Below are positions 1 to 9,045 of a DNA stretch of 64,000 nucleotides, piece by piece. Both the position numbers and the translations under genes were made by a program. The notes below the pieces were generated by a model. That model was not told where the DNA came from and did not search any database. It saw nothing but the letters and a program-made list of their open reading frames with translations. Every line of letters begins with the position of its first letter. Within the stretch, counting starts at the first letter, position 1. Source of the stretch: Nonomuraea jabiensis (lineage in GTDB: Bacteria > Actinomycetota > Actinomycetes > Streptosporangiales > Streptosporangiaceae); the NCBI RefSeq assembly GCF_014204795.1, contig NZ_JACHMB010000001.1, positions 1,922,001 through 1,986,000 on the forward strand, given 5' to 3'.

Positions 1-150
1 GCCGGCGAGAGCTACCCACCCTTTGACGATGCCGACCAGGAGCGCGTGTCCGCCTGAGCGATCTGTTGGGTTCTCGGCCGGCTCCGGCCTTCCCGGACAC
101 CCGCGCTGCGGTCGAATGGCACGGACCAGGGGTGGAGTGAGGACTGAGAA

Positions 151-183
151 GATCGCTTCCCGGCGTGCCTGTGATCGTTTCCC
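151..183. repeat. Paired GATCGYTTCCC motif, copy 1
   Basis: GATCGCTTCCC at 151-161 and GATCGTTTCCC at 173-183 are direct repeats with start-to-start spacing of 22 bp. The same pair with identical spacing recurs at 1730-1762 and 7726-7758, always in non-coding, relic-rich sequence. Apart from this pair, positions 1-350 hold no gene that I can support. Confidence 0.6.
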
Positions 184-358
184 GGGCTCGGAGGCACTTT
201 CCAGGCTCGCCCGGCGATTCTGTGGCGTCTCCCATCGAGCGGCACAACGTCGATCAGGAACGTCGGTGCTCGCCGGTGGCGTGACATCCGCCCCGTCGAA
301 CACAGCTACCGCCGGGCCCTTGATCTTTCACATGCTGTGAAGATCCCGGCTTTTGCGG

Positions 359-389
359 TTGAGTCTCCCCTGAGAGGAGACGGCAGAGT
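359..389 (+). promoter_or_regulatory. MerR-type promoter/operator of the downstream regulator
   Basis: A near-perfect 19-bp palindrome lies at 363-381 (GTCTCC, a 7-bp centre, then GGAGAC). It sits between a -35-like TTGAGT at 359-364 and a -10-like CAGAGT at 384-389, with a 19-bp spacer. The long spacer with a palindrome inside it is the hallmark of MerR-family autoregulated promoters. The -10 ends 6 bases before the ATG at 396, so the transcript could be leaderless. Confidence 0.65.
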
Positions 390-395
390 GTGCGC

Positions 396-1328
396 ATGGA
401 CGGCGACGTGCTGCTGACGATCGGAGACCTGGCCCGGCGCACCGGGCTCACGGTGAAAGCCATCAGGTTCTACTCCGACCGCGGGCTCGTACCGCCCACC
501 ACCCGCAGTCCCGCTGGTTACCGGTTGTACGACGTCGGCGCGCTGGTCCGGCTGGAGTTCGTGCGCGCGCTGCGCGAGCTGGGGATCGATCTGGCCACTG
601 TGCAGCGCCTGCTGGAACGCGATCTTCCGGTGGCGCAGGTCGCCGAGGAGTACGCCGAGGCGCTGGACGTGCAGATCCGCATCATGCGGCTGCGCCGAGC
701 CGTGCTACGCGCGGTGGCCAGACGGGGATCGACGTTAGAGGAGACGGAACTCATGCACAGGCTCGCCAAACTCTCCAACGAGGAACGCCACCGCCTCGTC
801 ACCGACTTCATCGACGAGGTCTTGGGCGATCTCGACGCCAATCCCGAGTGGGTCGCGATGATGCGCTCGGCCATGCCGGACCTGCCCGACGACCCTGATG
901 CCGCGCAGGTGGACGCCTGGGTGGAGCTGGCCGAACTGGTTCAGGACCCGCAGTTCCGCGCGGCGGTCCGCCGGCTGGCCGAATACCAGGCGGCCGAACG
1001 CGCCCAGGGCGACACCACGGGGCTGCACCACGAGCTCACCGAGGAGGTCCGCGACCGCGTCGGCGCGGCGCTGGCCGCGGGCGTGGACCCCGCCTCGCCG
1101 CAGGCGGCCGCCATCGTCGGCGCCCTCGCCACCCGATACGCGCAGACCTTCGGCCGCGACAACGACGCCCACCTGCGGGACTGGATGCTGGACCGCCTGC
1201 AGGCGGCCGACGAACCGTTCGCCGAGCGTTACCTGCAGCTGCTCGCGGTGATCAATGGCTGGCCGGTGCCGCCGAGCATGGCGCCGCTGTTCAACTGGTT
1301 CATTCAGGCCCTGCGTGCGGGTCGGTGA
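396..1328 (+). CDS. MerR family transcriptional regulator
   Basis: This is a 310-residue DNA-binding regulator. The N-terminus (about residues 5-75) is a MerR winged helix with the family pattern TIGDLARRTGLTVKAIRFYSD, followed by a basic coiled region near 85-110. The rest is an all-helical effector domain of about 200 residues that I cannot assign to a ligand class. An in-frame GTG lies 6 bases upstream at 390. I prefer the ATG at 396 because the predicted -10 at 384-389 would place the transcription start on or next to it. The palindrome in the promoter spacer implies autoregulation. No obvious target gene lies next to it: downstream is about 800 bp of gene relics. Confidence 0.85.
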   Translation: MDGDVLLTIGDLARRTGLTVKAIRFYSDRGLVPPTTRSPAGYRLYDVGALVRLEFVRALRELGIDLATVQRLLERDLPVAQVAEEYAEALDVQIRIMRLRRAVLRAVARRGSTLEETELMHRLAKLSNEERHRLVTDFIDEVLGDLDANPEWVAMMRSAMPDLPDDPDAAQVDAWVELAELVQDPQFRAAVRRLAEYQAAERAQGDTTGLHHELTEEVRDRVGAALAAGVDPASPQAAAIVGALATRYAQTFGRDNDAHLRDWMLDRLQAADEPFAERYLQLLAVINGWPVPPSMAPLFNWFIQALRAGR

Positions 1329-1419
1329 GGTCGCTCTCCGCCTTGGATGCCGCCAGTATCCGCTCACGACGACGGCAGCGTAGGCGATATCCCGACGGCA
1401 GGCGCGTCGAGCCATCGGC

Positions 1420-1680
1420 TCAGCGCGGCTGCAGCCTCGGCGAGTCGTCGGCGCGCGTTCGCCAGGGCAGTGCGGTTCCTGCCTGCTGTCGGAAGGCGGC
1501 GCAGTTGTTCGCCGAGTCATCGATGAGCAGCGCGTCGTGGAAGGTCATGCCGTTCCGACTCAGGCCAAGGCCCGAAGATGTGACGGGACCTTCGCTCTCG
1601 AGTACCGCGATGTCGCTGGAACAGATGATGCCGGCGCAGGCGCAGGCCCACCGGGTCGGGCGCCGGGTCTTGCGTACCCG
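1420..1680 (-). pseudogene. Relic of a HAD-family hydrolase (C-terminal part)
   Basis: On the minus strand, the stretch from 1548 down reads MTFHDALLIDDSANNCAAF and ends at a stop at 1420-1422. LLIDDSANN matches HAD motif IV (hydrophobic residues, then DD, then N). Upstream codons stay partly readable (IICSSDIAVLES) but no complete gene exists, and the expected lysine/KPDP segment appears in another frame near 1650. I read this as a frameshifted relic. The assignment rests on one motif, so it is tentative. Confidence 0.4.
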
Positions 1681-1729
1681 CCTGAAAGCGCTGGAGGAGG
1701 CCGTCGCGGTACGGAAGGGCAGCGAAGAA

Positions 1730-1762
1730 GATCGCTTCCCAGCTCAGAGGTGATCGTTTCCC
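1730..1762. repeat. Paired GATCGYTTCCC motif, copy 2
   Basis: GATCGCTTCCC at 1730-1740 and GATCGTTTCCC at 1752-1762 have the same 22-bp start spacing as the copies at 151 and 7726. The copy lies between a HAD relic and a histidine-kinase relic. Confidence 0.6.
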
Positions 1763-1943
1763 AGGGGTGGCTCCGGGTTGCCGGGCACGCTCGAGCGCCT
1801 CGACCTTCCTCGGCGGACCCACTGCCCCCTCCGCTGCGAGCCCTCACCGGACCAGGGGCTGAGGCCGCACCGGGACACCACGGCGTCGGAATAGACAATT
1901 TCCGACGTTGCCAGCACCCGCCGAGAGTGCAACGATCCCCTGA

Positions 1944-2128
1944 ATCGGCCTGCTGCCCCACGTCTTCGACCCTTTCACCAAAGGGGACGCCGCCCGTACG
2001 CGGAGCGACGGCAGCGGGCTGGGCCTGGCGATCGCCGCCGAGAACGCGCGCCTGCACGGCGGCAGCCTCACCGGGCCAACGCCCCGCACGGCGGCGCCGT
2101 CCTGACCCTCACCCTGCCCCGCCCCTGA
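1944..2128 (+). pseudogene. Relic of a sensor histidine kinase (C-terminal ATPase end)
   Basis: After a stop at 1941-1943 the frame reads LLPHVFDPFTKGD, then RTRSDGSGLGLAIAAENARL, then HGGSLT. These are the F box and G2 box (GSGLGLAI) of the HATPase_c domain of sensor kinases. Near 2075 the frame breaks. The natural ending ANAPHGGAVLTLTLPRP with a stop at 2126-2128 continues in another frame, consistent with loss or gain of a single base. Everything upstream of the F box is gone. This is a clear fragment of a dead kinase gene, and no response-regulator gene remains beside it. Confidence 0.7.
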
Positions 2129-2158
2129 GCGCCAGTCGCCCTGCCTCGCTTCTGAGCG

Positions 2159-3019
2159 TCAGTCGCCTCCCCCGCAGCCGCCACAGCTACCACAGCCGCC
2201 GCCGACCGAACCGCCGCCGCAGCCACCGCCGCCGGAGCCATACGAGCCGGTTCGCTTGTTCCGTCTGCCGGAGATCTCGGCCTCCAGCTCGGGGTTGTTC
2301 AGCTGGCCGAGTCCGTACAGCGCGATCGCGGCGGTCCCTCCGGCGGCGCCCCGAGGGGTGTTCCGCCGGGCCGCGTTCAGGGTTTCCTGGCCGGCAGGGG
2401 TGCACGTCACTCCGAGCCGTCTCCCGTACCGCCAGAGAGCGATCCGCGCGATCGTCAGCGTGATCACGATGATGCCCACGGCGAGCATCGGCAGCTCCCA
2501 CGGCAGGTTCATCGCCAGCATGGTGAACAACATGACCAATATCCCCATGAACCCGGTCCAGAACAGCACCGACAGGATGTCGAACCACCGGTGGGCCCGG
2601 TCGAAGGCGTCGACCCGGTAGATCATCCCCATCTCGACGAGGCGATGTCCGATGGCGTCCATCACCGTCACGCTGGTCACGTGCTTCACATCGACCATGG
2701 CCGTCCCGTAACGGCTGTTGACGAAGCGGAGAACCTGCTTTTCGAGGGGGTCGCTCGGGGTGGACGCCGGACGGACCCGGTGCACGCGGCCGCCACGGGA
2801 CACGCGTATCCTGCCCGTCCTGGCCAGCTCCGCGATCACCGTGTCCACTGCGTTTCTCATGCCTCCGTCCAGGTAGGCCAGCTCGTACGGGCCGAGTTCG
2901 CGCGGGCGGAAGCCGGAGACGGCCGCGTGGACGGCGGCGAGCTCGCGTCCGAGCGCGATGGCGGTGGCCACGACGAGAGGGACCAGGGCGGCTGAGCAGG
3001 TGAGCATGATCAGGCCCAT
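2159..3019 (-). CDS. TIGR04222-type membrane protein with Gly/Cys-rich tail
   Basis: This is a predicted membrane protein of 286 residues. It has an N-terminal hydrophobic segment (about 5-20), then the pattern PYELAYLDGGMRNAVDTVIA and a winged-helix-like stretch, then two closely spaced membrane spans (about 150-195). It ends in a tail made almost only of Gly and Cys with a little Ser and Val. This arrangement is typical of actinobacterial TIGR04222-domain proteins, whose function is unknown. I chose the ATG at 3017-3019 because GGAGG lies 7 bases upstream. A TTG directly before it (3020-3022) is the alternative. Confidence 0.8.
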   Translation of the reverse strand: MGLIMLTCSAALVPLVVATAIALGRELAAVHAAVSGFRPRELGPYELAYLDGGMRNAVDTVIAELARTGRIRVSRGGRVHRVRPASTPSDPLEKQVLRFVNSRYGTAMVDVKHVTSVTVMDAIGHRLVEMGMIYRVDAFDRAHRWFDILSVLFWTGFMGILVMLFTMLAMNLPWELPMLAVGIIVITLTIARIALWRYGRRLGVTCTPAGQETLNAARRNTPRGAAGGTAAIALYGLGQLNNPELEAEISGRRNKRTGSYGSGGGGCGGGSVGGGCGSCGGCGGGD

Positions 3020-3495
3020 CAAGCGACCTCCATCCGTATCCCGCTCGGACGCTAGCAGACGATGATCGGGAAGGGTCCCGGCCTGCGGCGCTGGGCGGGA
3101 TCAGGGCAGCGGTCGGCCGGGCAGCGATAACGGCAGGAATCAGGCGCTCCAGCAGGTGGCGATGCAACCTGCTCGGGTCATCGCCCAACGGGCCCTTACA
3201 CCCGGCCCGGTGTCGCTCCGTTCTGAGCGTTGACGATGCAGGGCCGGTGAGGTCAGCGTCAGGCATCGAAGGGGCCCTCGTGGGGTATCCAATTGTGTGA
3301 CCCTGATACGTGATGACCCGATTGACCAGATGATCGCGCAGAGAACGGAACGCGGACGAGAGCTGAAGACGAACACCATGACCCGTCCATGGATGTGGTC
3401 GGGTGTCGTCGGTTGCAGACCATTGAGGACGAGAATCGCACACGCGCCTACTCCGATGTGACCCACCGCGGCACGGGCTTCGTCGCGGTCGCCGG
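3020..3495. other. Gene-free interval with a possible coding tail
   Basis: No complete gene is recognisable. On the plus strand an open frame running into a stop at 3497-3499 ends TIEDENRTRAYSDVTHRG then TGFVAVAG. It reads like the C-terminus of a real protein, but I cannot name the family and there is no plausible start. It may be another relic. Confidence 0.25.
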
Positions 3496-6400
3496 CTAGG
3501 GACACGCCTTTCTGTACGGCAGCGTGGGTACGATCACCCGCCACTGGGCCGCGCTCAGCCCGCCCGCCTTCGCGCACACCACCGCCGCCAACGCCTCCCC
3601 GCCCACGGCGTGCCGCCTGACCGCGCCGTTGCCGTCCACGGTCAGCACCGCCGACCCGTCGCCGGTGAACGCCACGTCTAGCGGCTGCCCGATCTCCGGG
3701 TCCTGCCCGCCGCCCTGGTCGAGCAGCGCGCCCAGATCCGTGCCCGACATCACGTCGACCAGCCGCACCTTTCCCCCCACCTGAAGGCTGGCGAGCAGGT
3801 CCTCGCGCGGCGAGTAGGCGGCGGGGTCGCCGAACCCACGCGCGGTGGCGAGCCTGCGGCGCGTGGCCACGTCCCAGACCGTCATCCGTCGCCGCGCGTC
3901 GAGCACCACGACCGCCTTGCCGGAGCGGGTGAAATACGCGCGCACCCCCTCGGCGTCCCTGCCGCCGCCGCCGAACGCCGGCCCCAACGCCTTGCCTGCG
4001 GCCGTCTCCAGCAGGTGAATGCGGTCGCCCGCCACCACCAGCGTCCGCCCGTCGGAGGAGAAGGCCGCGTACTTCGCCGCGCCCGCCTCGGCCGACCACA
4101 TGCGCCGCCTGGTCTGCCGGTCCCACAGCTCGACCCCGCCCTTCTCGGTGACCACGACCAGCCTGGCGCCGTCGGGAGAGAAGGCCACCTGCACGGCGGA
4201 CGTGCGCAGCGTGCCCTGGACGGCGGCCGAGGCGGTGTCCACGATCCGCACCCCGGGCCCGAACGTGGCGACGAAACGGGAATCCGGGCTGAATACCGCG
4301 TACTCCGCCTCCGGCAACGCGCCGACCTTCCTCCCGCCGACGGCCGACAGCTCGCCGTCGCGGACCACGAGCCGCCCGTCGCCGCTCAGCGCCGCCGTGC
4401 CCACAAGGTGATCGTCGTCCTCGGTGGTCAGGTCGGCCAGGTCCACCGAGAAAACCTGGTCGCCCAGCAGGTAGCGGAACGTGCTTCCGTCGAAGGCCCC
4501 CTGCACCGCCTCATCAAATTCCCCCCGTACCTGGACCGTGGTGAGCAGTTGCGTGTCCGACCTGCGCCAGAACTGGATGGACCGCGATGCCACCGTCGCG
4601 ACGAGGCCGGCGCCGAACACGGCCGCGCCACCGTTCCAGGTGCCCTGGGTGCCGGCGCCGTCCTTGTCGCCGATGAAGTCCTTCGCCCCGGTCCTCATGT
4701 TGGTCAGCTCCAGCTGGTGACCGCGCCGTGCGGCCCGCCAGACCCCGTCCCGGCTGAATGTGCCCGCGGGGGCGGGCCCGAGCGCCTTGGCGGCGCCGGT
4801 TCGCAGGTCCCAGCGGGTACGCCGGTCAGCCTCCTGGAGCAGGACGGAATCGTCCCGCTCGAACGCCACATCGACCCACTCGTTCGTGAAATCCTTGGCA
4901 GTGGGGAAGACGTAGTCGCTGATCGGCCTGCCGCTGACGAGGTCCACCGCGGATGCGCGCCTGGCCGTCACGGTCACCAGCACCTTGCCCGACGGGCTCA
5001 GCGTCACGCTGTCCATCGGCTCGGCCGGCCGGGCACCGCGTGTCCGCAGGAGCCGGCCGTTGCGCACGTCCCACACGCGCGTCGCGGTGGAATCGGCGCT
5101 GATCAGCGTCCGGCCGTCGGCGCCGAGCGTGCGTACCGTGTCGCCCGCGCTCGACGGGTCGCGGAACATCGCCGTCTCGCGCTGCGCCAGCGAGGCCACC
5201 AGGGCCGCCCTGGTGGCCGGCGTGCGGTCCAGCCGCCAGGCCGCCAGGCTCGCCAGCATCGCCTGGCGAGGGTCGCTCCCGCGGGTCGTGGTCGCCACCC
5301 CCGCGAGCCTGGCCGCCTCCGACCTGGTCAGCTGCCCGGCGATCTGCTCGGCCCGGTCGTCGGCCACCGCGCTCTGCTGTACGGCCAGCCCGCCGGCCAC
5401 CAGCGCGATCACCAGCAGCCCGCCCAGGCTCAGCGAGGTCAGCCGGGCCCGCCTGGCCTTGTGCCTGGTCAGGGTGGCCGCCGCGGACAGGAAGTCGCGT
5501 TCGGTGGGCGACAGGGTGATGTCGCGGCGGGCGGTGGCCGCCCACTCCAACGCGTTGTCCAGGTTGCTGCCCTGGAACAGGTCGCCGTCCCGGCGTCCCG
5601 CCGTCTCCCAGCGTCGCGCCGCGGCGAGGATCTGCCGGTGTACGGCCAGGCCGTCGCGGTTGGTCTCGATCCACCGGCGGTACCGCGGCCAGGCCTGGGG
5701 CAGGGCCGGCCTGGCCAGCCGTACGCCGCCGTCCTGCCTGGCCAGGAGGTAGCCGAACACGGCGAGGATCCTGCGCACGGCGGCCACCTCGTGCGGCGCC
5801 CGCCCCTCGACGAGCTCGGCCAGCTCGGCGTGCCGGGCCGACAGCTCGCCCGCCTCGTCCACCGTCACCAGCCGCAGGAACACCTCGGGGACCAGCTCGC
5901 GCTCGGCCGGATCGAGCATCGTGTACGCCTGCTCGGCCAGCGTGCCGAGCGCGGGATCGTGCCCCTGCGCGCCGATCCCGGCGGCCCGGTGACCGCCCTG
6001 GGCGAGCAGGCGGGCGGTGTCGAGGTCGCCGTCGCCGCTGACCAGCGCCAGCAGCAGCTCGCGGGCGGTCGGCCGCTGGGCCGGCTCCTTGGCCAGTGCC
6101 GAGGAGACCAACCGGCGCAGCGTGCTGGGCAGCACGGACAGGTCGGGGGTGGCCGACAACACCTGGTGCATGACGCTTCCCAGGTTCTCGGCGTGGAACG
6201 GATCACGGCCGGTGGCGGCGAAGACGATGACGGCTCCCCAGGCGAACACGTCCGCCGAGGCGTCCGCTCGCTGGCCGATGAACACCTCAGGGGCCATGTA
6301 GGTGGGCGTGCCGCTCACCACGCCGGTCGCGGTGAGCGACATCTCGGCGGTCCTGGAGATGCCGAAGTCGATCACGCGGGGGCCGTCCGGGCCCAGCAGC

Positions 6401-6795
6401 ACGTTGTCGGGCTTGAGGTCGCGGTGGATCACCCCGGCGTCGTGGATGGCGGTCAGCGCCGTCGCGATGGCGGTGGCCAGGCGGTGCAGGTCGTCACCCG
6501 CGAAGATCCTGCCCGCCGTGCGCAGGCTCGGGCCTTCCACGTACTCGCTGACGATGTAGGGACGCGGGCCCTCCAGCTTGGCCTCGATGATCGGCGCGGT
6601 GCAGAACGAGGCCACCCGCTGGGCGGCCGCCGCCTCCCGGCCGAGCTGGGCCACCTGATCGCCGTACAGCACCTTGATCGCCACCCGGCGGCCGTCCTCG
6701 CCATATGCCTCGTACACCACTCCCTGGCCGCCGGCGCCGAGCCGCCCGGCCAGCCAGTAACGACCGAGCCGCTGAGGGTCTCCTTCGATCAACAC
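3496..6795 (-). CDS. Ser/Thr protein kinase with C-terminal WD40-like repeats
   Basis: This is a eukaryotic-type protein kinase of about 1,099 residues. The glycine loop GRLGAGGQGVVYEA and the VAIK lysine lie within the first 45 residues. The catalytic loop HRDLKPDN, a DFG motif (VIDFGISR) and an APE-like MAPEVF follow by about residue 190. A helical middle region leads to one membrane span near 450-470 (LGGLLVIALVAGGLAV). The remaining 600 residues contain repeats of the type FSPDGARLVVVTEKGGVELWD, a WD40-like propeller that is probably extracellular. I place the start at the GTG at 6795. The longer in-frame ATG at 6855 would leave only 11 bases to the divergent gene at 6867. Targets are unknown. 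Related kinase-propeller fusions are common in mycelial actinomycetes. Confidence 0.85.
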   Translation of the reverse strand: MLIEGDPQRLGRYWLAGRLGAGGQGVVYEAYGEDGRRVAIKVLYGDQVAQLGREAAAAQRVASFCTAPIIEAKLEGPRPYIVSEYVEGPSLRTAGRIFAGDDLHRLATAIATALTAIHDAGVIHRDLKPDNVLLGPDGPRVIDFGISRTAEMSLTATGVVSGTPTYMAPEVFIGQRADASADVFAWGAVIVFAATGRDPFHAENLGSVMHQVLSATPDLSVLPSTLRRLVSSALAKEPAQRPTARELLLALVSGDGDLDTARLLAQGGHRAAGIGAQGHDPALGTLAEQAYTMLDPAERELVPEVFLRLVTVDEAGELSARHAELAELVEGRAPHEVAAVRRILAVFGYLLARQDGGVRLARPALPQAWPRYRRWIETNRDGLAVHRQILAAARRWETAGRRDGDLFQGSNLDNALEWAATARRDITLSPTERDFLSAAATLTRHKARRARLTSLSLGGLLVIALVAGGLAVQQSAVADDRAEQIAGQLTRSEAARLAGVATTTRGSDPRQAMLASLAAWRLDRTPATRAALVASLAQRETAMFRDPSSAGDTVRTLGADGRTLISADSTATRVWDVRNGRLLRTRGARPAEPMDSVTLSPSGKVLVTVTARRASAVDLVSGRPISDYVFPTAKDFTNEWVDVAFERDDSVLLQEADRRTRWDLRTGAAKALGPAPAGTFSRDGVWRAARRGHQLELTNMRTGAKDFIGDKDGAGTQGTWNGGAAVFGAGLVATVASRSIQFWRRSDTQLLTTVQVRGEFDEAVQGAFDGSTFRYLLGDQVFSVDLADLTTEDDDHLVGTAALSGDGRLVVRDGELSAVGGRKVGALPEAEYAVFSPDSRFVATFGPGVRIVDTASAAVQGTLRTSAVQVAFSPDGARLVVVTEKGGVELWDRQTRRRMWSAEAGAAKYAAFSSDGRTLVVAGDRIHLLETAAGKALGPAFGGGGRDAEGVRAYFTRSGKAVVVLDARRRMTVWDVATRRRLATARGFGDPAAYSPREDLLASLQVGGKVRLVDVMSGTDLGALLDQGGGQDPEIGQPLDVAFTGDGSAVLTVDGNGAVRRHAVGGEALAAVVCAKAGGLSAAQWRVIVPTLPYRKACP

Positions 6796-6866
6796 GCTCG
6801 GTTTGATGCACTCATCACCGACGAAGTTGCCGATCCCTTCTCGATCCGGACGCATCCAACCCTGGC

Positions 6867-7439
6867 ATGAACAAGATTCAGAAGCTTGCCGCCCTGGCCG
6901 TGCTCCCTGTTGCCGCGTCTGTCGTGGCCTTCCCCGCACAGGCGGCGGCGCGGCCGAGCTGTCCCGTCCCCTCCAAGGCAGACATTCTGCGGTCGTCAGC
7001 TGCCAAGGTCGACAAGCCGGCGAGAGGCGCGGCAGCGATCAAAGGAGTTCGCGTCAACCACATCCCGAAGGGGTTCACGTACGGGCAGGTCCTCGTCGAC
7101 AGGCACGACGGCATCGCCGAGTACAGCTACCAGTGGTCCGACGACCGCGACGACATGAGCCGCCGGCGCCGGGCGCTGTGGGTCAGGGTGGTGTGCTGGC
7201 CGAAGGCGACCTCGTTGGCCCAGCTCAAGAACGCGCCGTTCCACATCGGGACCTTCTCCGGTGACACGACCACCACAAAGATCGGCGATCGCCAGGTGCT
7301 CCGCCAGCAGTGCGACGGCGCGCTTGGGGCCGGTGTGTACACGGGCTGGGTCGAGCGCGCGGGAGTCGTCGTCACCGTGATGGCGAGCCCGCCTCTCGTG
7401 CCAGGGTTGGCGGAGATCATCAAGGGCATCCGGCTCTGA
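6867..7439 (+). CDS. Secreted protein of unknown function
   Basis: This encodes 190 residues. The first 28 form a clear Sec signal peptide (MNKIQKLAALAVLPVAASV, then AFPAQAAA with an AxA cleavage site). The mature part has conserved-looking hydrophobic strands, paired cysteines and no motif I recognise. It is transcribed divergently from the kinase-WD40 gene and may share its control region (about 70 bp). No convincing Shine-Dalgarno precedes the ATG, so it may be leaderless. An actinomycete-specific secreted protein is the safest description. Confidence 0.7.
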   Translation: MNKIQKLAALAVLPVAASVVAFPAQAAARPSCPVPSKADILRSSAAKVDKPARGAAAIKGVRVNHIPKGFTYGQVLVDRHDGIAEYSYQWSDDRDDMSRRRRALWVRVVCWPKATSLAQLKNAPFHIGTFSGDTTTTKIGDRQVLRQQCDGALGAGVYTGWVERAGVVVTVMASPPLVPGLAEIIKGIRL

Positions 7440-7605
7440 TCCTGCTCCTCGAGGTATCCGTCCTCACCCCTGGTTCTTCACCTCCGTCCGCACACTGTCT
7501 TGGGATCGACGCGTCAAGCATGTCCCGGGACAGGACATCGACGATCTCCACGAAACCCGTATGCTCCCGGACGGACCAGATTCGGGAACCTCAGAAACGA
7601 CAAGA

Positions 7606-7634
7606 TCCCGCCTGATCTCAATGATCAGACGGGA
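7606..7634. terminator. Hairpin, probable terminator
   Basis: A 12-bp stem with one mismatch (TCCCGCCTGATC paired with GATCAGACGGGA) and a 5-base loop TCAAT lies 170 bp after the secreted-protein gene. It has no U-tract, as is usual for actinomycete terminators. Confidence 0.5.
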
Positions 7635-7725
7635 CCCTGTCAACTTCAGTCCAGCCGTTTCAAGAACGGCCCCTGGTGGGGTGTTCACGAATAGCCCCGA
7701 CCTGGGCCGGAAGAACGGTCGAGAA

Positions 7726-7758
7726 GATCGCTTCCCGGCGTAGCGCTGATCGTTTCCC
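7726..7758. repeat. Paired GATCGYTTCCC motif, copy 3
   Basis: GATCGCTTCCC at 7726-7736 and GATCGTTTCCC at 7748-7758 again have a 22-bp start spacing. The preceding bases GAGAA are shared with copy 1. It lies 150 bp upstream of the serine hydrolase gene. Positions 7440-7909 otherwise hold only the hairpin at 7606. Confidence 0.6.
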
Positions 7759-7909
7759 AGAGTGCGGGAGCGGAGGCCAAGGTCCGCGCCTGTGCTCTGG
7801 GCTCCGTGCAGAGCCACCTGGCCCTGTACGGAAACGCCGAGGAAACACCGCCCTCGTTAGAACTTGTGGCTCGACAGCCGAGTATTCGAACTTGGAAGCG
7901 GGAGACTTC

Positions 7910-9043
7910 ATGATTCTGCGTCGAGCGACGTTCACTGGCGCAGCCTCGCTGGCGTGCGCGGCGCTGGTCTTGAGCGCGGCCCCGCCCGCCACCGCCTCGA
8001 CAGCTGCCGCCCCCGTCAAGGTCGGGGATGTGCAGAAGGCGATGGAAGACTTGGTGAAGACGGGCCACGTGGTGGGAGCCATCGGCGAGGTGTACGTGGA
8101 CGGCAAGCGGGTCGGGAAGGGCTCAGCCGGCTCCCGCCTGCTCGACGGCAAGGGCGGCGCGATCCCGGCGAGCGCCCGCTACTGGATCGGCTCGCAGACC
8201 AAGGCCATGACCGCCACCGCGGTCCTGCAACTGGTCAGGGAAGGCAAGCTGAGCGTGGACGACAAACTTAGCGAGGTCCTGCCCGAGGTGGCGGAGAAGG
8301 ACCTGGTGGAGCGGGCCGACGAGATCACGGTACGCAACCTGATCCAGCTGACCTCGGGCATCCCTGACTACATCGGCCCGGACACCTCCGACCCCACGCG
8401 TAACTATCGCCCGACCGACCTGCTGGCGGCCTCACGCAAGAACGCCCGGCCCGTGGAAGTCGGGACCTTCAACTACTCCAACAGCAACTACATCCTGCTC
8501 GGCATGATCATCGAGAAACTGTCCGGAAGATCACTGGCGGCCGAACTCAACCGCAGGCTCTTCGCCCCGCTCGGCATGCGCCATACCTACCTGCCCACGA
8601 AGGCGGGCCAGGGTATCAAGGGCCCGCACGGGCACGGCTACGCCCCGGACGAGACGGGCACGATGCGCGATGTCGACAAGATGATGAACGCCACCAGCAT
8701 GCTCGGTGCCGGCGGCGTGATCTCCACCACGCGCGAGATGAGCGTCTTCCAGCGCGCCTTCCGCCAGAACAAGCTCCTGCCGGCGTCCCTGAGCAAGCTG
8801 ATCACCGACCCGCCGCCCAGCCAGACGCCGCCGCCTGCGGGCGGCCCGTGCGCCGGCAACCCCGAGTTCGCCGCCGGGGGCGGAGGCAGCGCCCCCGGCT
8901 TCACCGCCGCGACCATCACCTCCTCCGACGGCCGTCTGCAGTTCGCCGTATCCCTGACCCTGGCCATGGACAACGACGAGCGCAGCACCGTACCGTCGCG
9001 CATCACCAACGCCCTCAAATCGCTGTTCTGCCCCGCGAAGTGA
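7910..9043 (+). CDS. Secreted serine beta-lactamase-like / D-Ala-D-Ala carboxypeptidase-family protein
   Basis: This is an exported penicillin-binding-type serine hydrolase of 377 residues. The signal peptide spans about 1-30. The SxxK nucleophile motif appears as GSQTKAMTATA, and the second motif YxN as YSNSNY. The third motif, normally HTG or KTG followed by a strand, reads GGGGSAPGFTAATITS and lacks the basic residue, so peptidase activity is uncertain. An esterase-like or binding role is possible. The ATG at 7910 is preceded by GGAAGCGGGAG. A longer frame from 7676 exists but begins in non-coding sequence before the signal peptide. A large hairpin follows the stop. Confidence 0.8.
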   Translation: MILRRATFTGAASLACAALVLSAAPPATASTAAAPVKVGDVQKAMEDLVKTGHVVGAIGEVYVDGKRVGKGSAGSRLLDGKGGAIPASARYWIGSQTKAMTATAVLQLVREGKLSVDDKLSEVLPEVAEKDLVERADEITVRNLIQLTSGIPDYIGPDTSDPTRNYRPTDLLAASRKNARPVEVGTFNYSNSNYILLGMIIEKLSGRSLAAELNRRLFAPLGMRHTYLPTKAGQGIKGPHGHGYAPDETGTMRDVDKMMNATSMLGAGGVISTTREMSVFQRAFRQNKLLPASLSKLITDPPPSQTPPPAGGPCAGNPEFAAGGGGSAPGFTAATITSSDGRLQFAVSLTLAMDNDERSTVPSRITNALKSLFCPAK

Positions 9044-9045
9044 TC

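Noticed and set aside
4015..6870. 951-codon plus-strand open frame
   Set aside because: It is exactly antisense to the kinase-WD40 gene; its composition (Arg/Gly/His-rich) is a frame shadow of high-GC coding DNA and no domain is recognisable.
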